From the NCBI GenBank assembly GCA_910584685.1, contig CAJUAO010000003.1, positions 62,001 through 126,000 on the forward strand: a stretch of DNA of 64,000 nucleotides, read 5' to 3'. Below the pieces are notes generated by a model that was not told where the DNA came from, ran no database searches, and saw only the letters and a list, made by a program, of their open reading frames with translations. Origin of the DNA: an uncultured Lachnospiraceae bacterium (lineage in GTDB: Bacteria; Bacillota; Clostridia; Lachnospirales; Lachnospiraceae). This document shows positions 59,522 to 64,000 of the stretch, piece by piece. Within the stretch, counting starts at the first letter, position 1, and each line of letters starts with the position of its first letter. The position numbers and the translations under genes were made by a program.

Positions 59522-61061
59522 ATTGCGTATCCGCTCCGGAGATAGTCTCCCCGTCATAAACCTTTTTAATTAATTCCTTTGCCTTTTCTACAGTTGAGTA
59601 ATCCGGCTCCATAACATAAATACTTGTACCCGGCATTGAAAATGTGGATGCGCTGCTTGAATTTCCGCCTGCAACCGCATAGCTGACTACATTCCATGAG
59701 CCGCCTTCATTTAACTGCATCCTCACAAGTGACGATATCTGGGATGACGACATGCTTGTTTCAAAGCTGCCTTCAAGGCTGTTCATAAGTCCGCTGAAGT
59801 CATTTAGCAGAGAGGACGACGCCATCTTACTTATAACTGCCGAAATAACAGCCATCTGGTTTTTGCCACGCTGGTTATCTCCCCCTGCAAGGGCATATCT
59901 TTCCCTTGCAAAGCCAAGAGCCTGCTCCCCGTTAAGATTATTTATACCCTTTTTGAAGCTATACCTGCCGTCATTAGTCCTAAAAGCATATTCCGAGTTT
60001 ACCTCCACTCCGCCCAAAGCGTCTATTACCTTGGTAAATCCGCTAAAGTTTATTCTGAAATAATAATCGGCGCTTATGCCATATAAATTACCCAACGTAT
60101 TCATAGACATATCTATACCGTATATTCCTGCATGAGTAAGCTTATCAAGAGGATTTCCATTCATTGCCAAAGGCACGTGATAATCCCTAGGGGTGTTTAC
60201 AAGAAGCACCTGTCTTGTGTCGGGATTTACAACGGCAAGAATATTGACATCGCTTCTGCTTGTAGTATTTATTGCTCCATATACGTCTATTCCGCTTATA
60301 TAAATTGTAAACACATTACTTGTTAAGTCCTTATTTGTATTAGTATTAAGCTGTGTAACTATTTTATTTTCATATAAAACCCTGGTGTCGTCAGCGAATG
60401 TCTCAAAGCCCTCTGTCTCTATGATAGTATTAACAAATGCGCTTTTAAGAATTATAGCCTGTATTTCCCTGTTATACAAAGCCTTTATCATTTCCGGCCA
60501 GCTTTCATATTCCTTTGCGGTTATTTCCCTGCCTATCTTGGAATTTACGGCAGAAATGGTTTTATCAGTATTTTCTCTGTCCAGATTTGACAATATGCCA
60601 AAGGTATAATCCCTGGCATCCTCTATGCTCTTAGCAGAATCCTCCTTAAGAACATAAATATTTATTATATCTGTTTTTGTATCAGCTCCTGATACTGCCC
60701 CAAACATACCGTTTACATATCCTACATAATATATTCCTACTGACCACAGTACAGTAAATACTATAGATAAAAGCTTTCCAAACGTCCTAAACTTCTTTGA
60801 CTGGGCCGTAAGAAACGTATATGCCGCAAGCAGCAAAAGCACAAGGGTAAGCGGAAGAAAATACTTTACCGGAAGCACGTTTAAATATAATAAAAAAGAT
60901 AAAAATATAATTGTTACCACAAACTGAATACCTGCTAATATTATACTTAACAGCTTTGACTTAAGAAACGCAAATATTCTTTCTCCCTTTGTCATATCTT
61001 TCTTTTTCTTATGTGCTGCTTTGCTTTTTCCCTTTCCCAAAGCTTTTTTCTTAACTGTCAT
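59520..61061 (-). CDS. LytR-CpsA-Psr (LCP) family cell wall polymer ligase
   Basis: 513 residues. A basic Lys-rich start, three membrane helices (IILAGIQFVVTIIFLSFLLY, FLPLTLVLLLLAAYTFLTA, LLSIVFTVLWSVGIYYVGYV), an accessory domain, and the LCP domain from about 250: DVNILAVVNPDTRQVLLVNT followed by PRDYHVPLA, DKLTHAGIYG, DALGGVEVNS and LNGEQALGFARERY. LCP enzymes attach teichoic-type or capsular polymers to peptidoglycan at the outer membrane face. AGGGG precedes ATG. Confidence 0.92.
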   Translation of the reverse strand: MTVKKKALGKGKSKAAHKKKKDMTKGERIFAFLKSKLLSIILAGIQFVVTIIFLSFLLYLNVLPVKYFLPLTLVLLLLAAYTFLTAQSKKFRTFGKLLSIVFTVLWSVGIYYVGYVNGMFGAVSGADTKTDIINIYVLKEDSAKSIEDARDYTFGILSNLDRENTDKTISAVNSKIGREITAKEYESWPEMIKALYNREIQAIILKSAFVNTIIETEGFETFADDTRVLYENKIVTQLNTNTNKDLTSNVFTIYISGIDVYGAINTTSRSDVNILAVVNPDTRQVLLVNTPRDYHVPLAMNGNPLDKLTHAGIYGIDMSMNTLGNLYGISADYYFRINFSGFTKVIDALGGVEVNSEYAFRTNDGRYSFKKGINNLNGEQALGFARERYALAGGDNQRGKNQMAVISAVISKMASSSLLNDFSGLMNSLEGSFETSMSSSQISSLVRMQLNEGGSWNVVSYAVAGGNSSSASTFSMPGTSIYVMEPDYSTVEKAKELIKKVYDGETISGADTQ

Positions 61062-61404
61062 AAACTTTTCCCCTATCCTTTCTGTAATATAAGATATCCA
61101 TATTTTTTAACCCCTATCTTCTGACTTAGTATACATCAATTCGACAAAATGCACAACCCTATTATTCCCACACTTTCCCTTTAATATTAACATATTTCTT
61201 ATATAAAATACAAATAACGTATTCATTAATCATTGTTTGTATATTATTTACCAAATATACATGCTTCTTCCTTATAAGCATTATAGTTTTTACGCTATGG
61301 ATACCGCTTTGTGAATTTTTATTCAGATATTTCTTTTAGACGTCTTTATATAGCATGCCGACCCGGCAGAAAATACGATTAATCAAAATAATACCTATTA
61401 ATTT
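61062..61404. other. Gene-free interval upstream of the LCP gene
   Basis: 343 bp, AT-rich. No ORF with an SD. A short GCCGACCCGGC inverted element lies near 61360. The LCP promoter should be here but no clear -35/-10 pair was recognised on the minus strand. Confidence 0.5.
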
Positions 61405-61974
61405 CTATTTCTTATTTATATGCCATTCATCAGGAATAGGCGTCAGAAAAACAAATTTTTCCCTTGCTTCCAATGTGCCGTTACCGCAAATATGCATGGC
61501 AACATGAGTACAGTTTTCAAGCTTAGGTTTATCTCCATAAAAGCATATGCAGCCGGAATTATCATCATCCGTTTTGTTTACAAGCGCATATAGATTTGGC
61601 AATTCTATCGCAAAAGCTTTTTCATGATTTCTTGCTCCTGCCAAATTAAAACATATTCCTTCTGTTCCCTCTCGTTTGTCCTTGTAAAAATCACGCTCTT
61701 CATCTGATGCAGAGGTCATTTTATTCAGATGTATAATAATATCAACCACCTTTACCTCTAAGCCTAATATCATCTTAACCTCTTCGTACGCATTGCGTGA
61801 GAGCCTTTTATTTTCACTCTCAAGGCTTTTACAGTCACGATACAGTTGTATTCCCTCCGGGAGAATCCCTCCGGTTTTTGAACATTCCGATACATAATAA
61901 ATTACATTTTTCATACTTATTTTCCATTCAATGCTTTTTTCTATCCCATCCGGATAGCTAAAATAATTTGCCAT
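61405..61974 (-). CDS. Unknown protein co-transcribed with a LytTR regulator
   Basis: 189 residues, soluble, AAGGAG before ATG. It starts FSYPDGIEKSIEWKISMKNV, has a short coiled part (KSLESENKRLSRNAYEEVK), a hydrophobic strand (VKVVDIIIHL) and a C-terminal part with scattered cysteines (SGCICFYGDKPKLENCTHVA and MHICGNGT). No family recognised. It is 18 bp after the LytTR gene, so they are one operon. It may be the effector or sensor partner of that regulator; there is no direct evidence. Confidence 0.7.
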   Translation of the reverse strand: MANYFSYPDGIEKSIEWKISMKNVIYYVSECSKTGGILPEGIQLYRDCKSLESENKRLSRNAYEEVKMILGLEVKVVDIIIHLNKMTSASDEERDFYKDKREGTEGICFNLAGARNHEKAFAIELPNLYALVNKTDDDNSGCICFYGDKPKLENCTHVAMHICGNGTLEAREKFVFLTPIPDEWHINKK

Positions 61975-61992
61975 TTTTATCTCCTTAGATAA

Positions 61993-62685
61993 TTATTCCT
62001 TCAGCAATTCATTTTTAATGTTAACATATTTTTTATAAGGTATTGGTACTATATCTCCGTTAATAATTGTTGCGCTGCATCTTTGTATACTTGTAACTAC
62101 CCTTTTATTCACCACATAGCTTCGATGTACTCTGATAAAATCCTTAGAAAGCTTCACTTCGGCATTTTTTAATGAATCTGCCGATTCAATTATGGTATTC
62201 CTGCAATGCCAAAGTATATGGTCGCCCATTGCTTCAATATATAATATTTCATTCTCCTGCATATTATAAATTACTTCTGTTACAGAAACAACTCTGTGAA
62301 TTTTCACAGGAATATCATTTCCTATTATTTGCACGTAGCATGCCTGTTTATCAGAAAAAATTATAGTATAGTCAAAATATAATTTTTCGATGCCTATATC
62401 CTTGTACTTATGAATACAATAAACACCTGTAATAATCATCTGCTCCTGAGGGAGCTTATGTATATAGTATTGAATATGCTCAAAATTAATGACCTTTGAA
62501 GGCTCAATTATTGTATTTATACTTGCAATTATTTTTTTATCTATTATCCCCTTGCTACAATTATGATTATATTTCCATAACACATCCTTTTTACATAGAT
62601 TGCAGAGTTTTTTCCATTGTCCCAGATGAATATTATATAATAAATGTTCCGCTTCATTTTTCAGTTCTGAAAATGTTTTTTCCAT
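61993..62685 (-). CDS. LytTR-domain transcription regulator with N-terminal sensor-like domain, copy A
   Basis: 230 residues. The N-terminal 125 residues (AEHLLYNIHLGQWKKLCNLC through FDYTIIFSDKQACYVQIIG) look like a compact alpha/beta domain, perhaps NTF2/SnoaL-like or PAS-like. The C-terminal LytTR DNA-binding domain has NEILYIEAMGDHILWHCRN, FIRVHRSYVVNKRVVTSIQR and IPIPYKKYVNIKNE. It is not a response regulator: no receiver domain or phospho-Asp. Its paralogue lies divergently 600 bp away. The nearest SD-like AAGGAGAG is about 20 bases before ATG, unusually far. Confidence 0.85.
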   Translation of the reverse strand: MEKTFSELKNEAEHLLYNIHLGQWKKLCNLCKKDVLWKYNHNCSKGIIDKKIIASINTIIEPSKVINFEHIQYYIHKLPQEQMIITGVYCIHKYKDIGIEKLYFDYTIIFSDKQACYVQIIGNDIPVKIHRVVSVTEVIYNMQENEILYIEAMGDHILWHCRNTIIESADSLKNAEVKLSKDFIRVHRSYVVNKRVVTSIQRCSATIINGDIVPIPYKKYVNIKNELLKE

Positions 62686-63282
62686 AATTCTGCTTATAAA
62701 TAATCTCTCCTTCCTTTAAAATGATTAAAATTTTACCTTTATTACATCCTAATCTTAAAATGAAAAAATTTTTTAATGCAGGAACCATAAATTATTGTAA
62801 ACAAATTATCGGTTTGTTTCTACATTTGACGACGACTAACTCATATAAACCGATTAAAAGCTTATCCTTAACACCTTTATAATACTTTTATATATTATTT
62901 GCCTATTTTTATAATAATATTACATTTAGGGTAATTCACTTAATCAAATGAGTTATTTGTCGAAATTTGTAGATAGGGTATAAAAAATAAATTATATTTA
63001 TAATTGTATTTTATATCATAAAAATTTTTAAAGAGCATGTGTGAATTTACGGCATAAGCTGTTATAATTATAAATATAGAAATAGGCTACAAAAGGCTAA
63101 ATTAGCTCTCTTACGCTTGTATAAAAAGCAGAAAACAATATGTATTCTTTTTCTAAGACGTGAATAGTCATTCTTTATTTATTAGCATATCTTTTAATTT
63201 AGTTACAGTAGCCTACAATTCCAATGTGTAAAAGTATTCTTTAAAAATTTTAGAAAGGAAAGGTTATTTGCAGAATTAAATT
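62686..63282. promoter_or_regulatory. Divergent intergenic region of the LytTR pair with inverted operator-like repeats
   Basis: 597 very AT-rich bases with no gene. CGACGACTAACTCAT (62830-62844) recurs inverted as ATGAGTTATTTGTCG (62948-62962): 13 of 15 positions agree, centres 118 bp apart. A second inverted pair, TAGGCTAC (63083-63090) and GTAGCCTA (63208-63215), has centres 125 bp apart. The spacing and the GTTA core fit cooperative binding by LytTR dimers. Promoters were not assigned. Confidence 0.5.
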
Positions 63283-63975
63283 ATGGAGAAAACAAACAAG
63301 GAAATATTAAACGCTGTGGAAAGGTTATTGCACGGCATCCATATGGGACAGCGGAGAAAAATACTCAATCTATGTAAGAACAATATTTTATGGAAATATA
63401 ATCATAGCTGTAGTAAGGGTATAATGGATGAAAAAACAATAATAAGCCTGAATAAAATAATTGCTCCATCTGAAATAAAAAGGCTTGAGCAGGTTCACCA
63501 TTATATACACAGACTGTCTCCAAATCATACAATTATAACAGGCATTTATTGTATTCATAAAGCTGTAGATAAAAATATAAAAAAGCATTACTTTGATTAC
63601 ACAATAATTTTTTCTGACGGACTGGCGTGCTATATACAGATATTCGGAAACAATCTTCCATCAAAAATTCACAGAGTGGTATCAATAACGGAGTCTGTAT
63701 ATATTATGCAGGAGTCTGAAATCCTGTACGTTGAAGCCATGGGCGGTCATACAATCTGGCATTGCATGAATACTACAATAGAATCCACCGTTTCTCTCAA
63801 AAATGCCGTAATCAGGCTTTCTGATAATTTTGTCAGAGTACACAGAGGCTATACGGTAAATAAAAAAATGATTGCAAGCATACAAAGATGCAGCGTAAGT
63901 ATGATAAACGGGGATGTTATCCCTATCCCCTATAAGAAATATGTCAATGTGAGAAGACTGCTGCTGGCAGAGTGA
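63283..63975 (+). CDS. LytTR-domain transcription regulator with N-terminal sensor-like domain, copy B
   Basis: 230 residues, colinear with copy A over the full length (for example WKYNHSCSKGIMDEKTI against WKYNHNCSKGIIDKKII) and about 60% identical by eye. LytTR domain: SEILYVEAMGGHTIWHCMN, FVRVHRGYTVNKKMIASIQR and IPIPYKKYVNVRRL. An in-frame TAA two codons before ATG 63283 fixes the start. The SD-like AAAGGAAAGG is about 20 bases upstream, as in copy A. No downstream partner is visible before the window ends. Confidence 0.85.
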   Translation: MEKTNKEILNAVERLLHGIHMGQRRKILNLCKNNILWKYNHSCSKGIMDEKTIISLNKIIAPSEIKRLEQVHHYIHRLSPNHTIITGIYCIHKAVDKNIKKHYFDYTIIFSDGLACYIQIFGNNLPSKIHRVVSITESVYIMQESEILYVEAMGGHTIWHCMNTTIESTVSLKNAVIRLSDNFVRVHRGYTVNKKMIASIQRCSVSMINGDVIPIPYKKYVNVRRLLLAE

Positions 63976-64000
63976 TTATAATGTGTTTACATAAGTAAGG

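Overview
The window reads as chromosomal DNA of a low-GC, motile, spore-forming Clostridia, most likely a Lachnospiraceae of the Roseburia/Lachnospira/Butyrivibrio type. Evidence for this is the AT-rich sequence with strong AGGAGG-type ribosome binding sites, a large flagellar region in the Bacillus order (comFC-yvyF-flgM-flgN-flgK-flgL-fliW-csrA, and mbl-flhO-flhP), sporulation and germination genes (spoIIID, spoIID, spoIIQ, spoIIR, gerA), a reverse rubrerythrin typical of anaerobes, and plant-polysaccharide enzymes (GH35, GH105). The assignment is by inspection only; no database was searched.

Region 1 (1-21.7 kb) is motility. A nonulosonate synthase and a Maf-type glycosyltransferase, probably for flagellin glycosylation, flank a short flagellin gene. 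The flagellin has its own sigma-28 promoter and a leader hairpin that looks like a CsrA target. Upstream follow fliT-like, fliS, a very long fliD, flaG, csrA, fliW, flgL, two tandem flgK genes, flgN, flgM (second sigma-28 promoter), yvyF, comFC and recD2. After a terminator come flgJ-like, flgG, flgF-like and mbl, with a third sigma-28-type promoter upstream of mbl. Together they make the rod, hook junction, cap and filament, and contain both checkpoint circuits: FlgM (anti-sigma-28) and FliW-CsrA-flagellin.

Region 2 (21.8-34.9 kb) is mixed: an anchored PIG-L deacetylase, glycerol-1-phosphate dehydrogenase, a GH35-HAD operon behind a consensus promoter with paired palindromic operators, spoIIID with a sigma-E promoter, a candidate type I toxin-antitoxin-like locus with two tiny ORFs and a convergent small RNA, a 316-bp near-perfect palindrome, a trigger-factor-like lipoprotein, a GH105 hydrolase, pyruvate kinase, and spoIID plus spoIIQ (forespore-type promoter in front of spoIIQ).

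Region 3 (34.9-47.1 kb) has a small Panacea-domain toxin-antitoxin pair, rubrerythrin and a PerR/Fur regulator with matching operators, a fused ABC transporter, glycogen phosphorylase, and ileS under a T-box leader.

Region 4 (47.1-64 kb) has two tandem soluble PocR-domain chemotaxis-type receptors, nicotinate phosphoribosyltransferase, a pair of related membrane proteins, plsC, a DUF1934 protein, murI, spoIIR, a gerAA operon whose second gene appears to be a GerAB-GerAC fusion, a Cof-type HAD phosphatase, an LCP protein, and two divergent paralogous LytTR regulators separated by about 600 bp of AT-rich DNA carrying inverted operator-like repeats. No rRNA, tRNA, CRISPR array, complete insertion sequence or prophage was seen.
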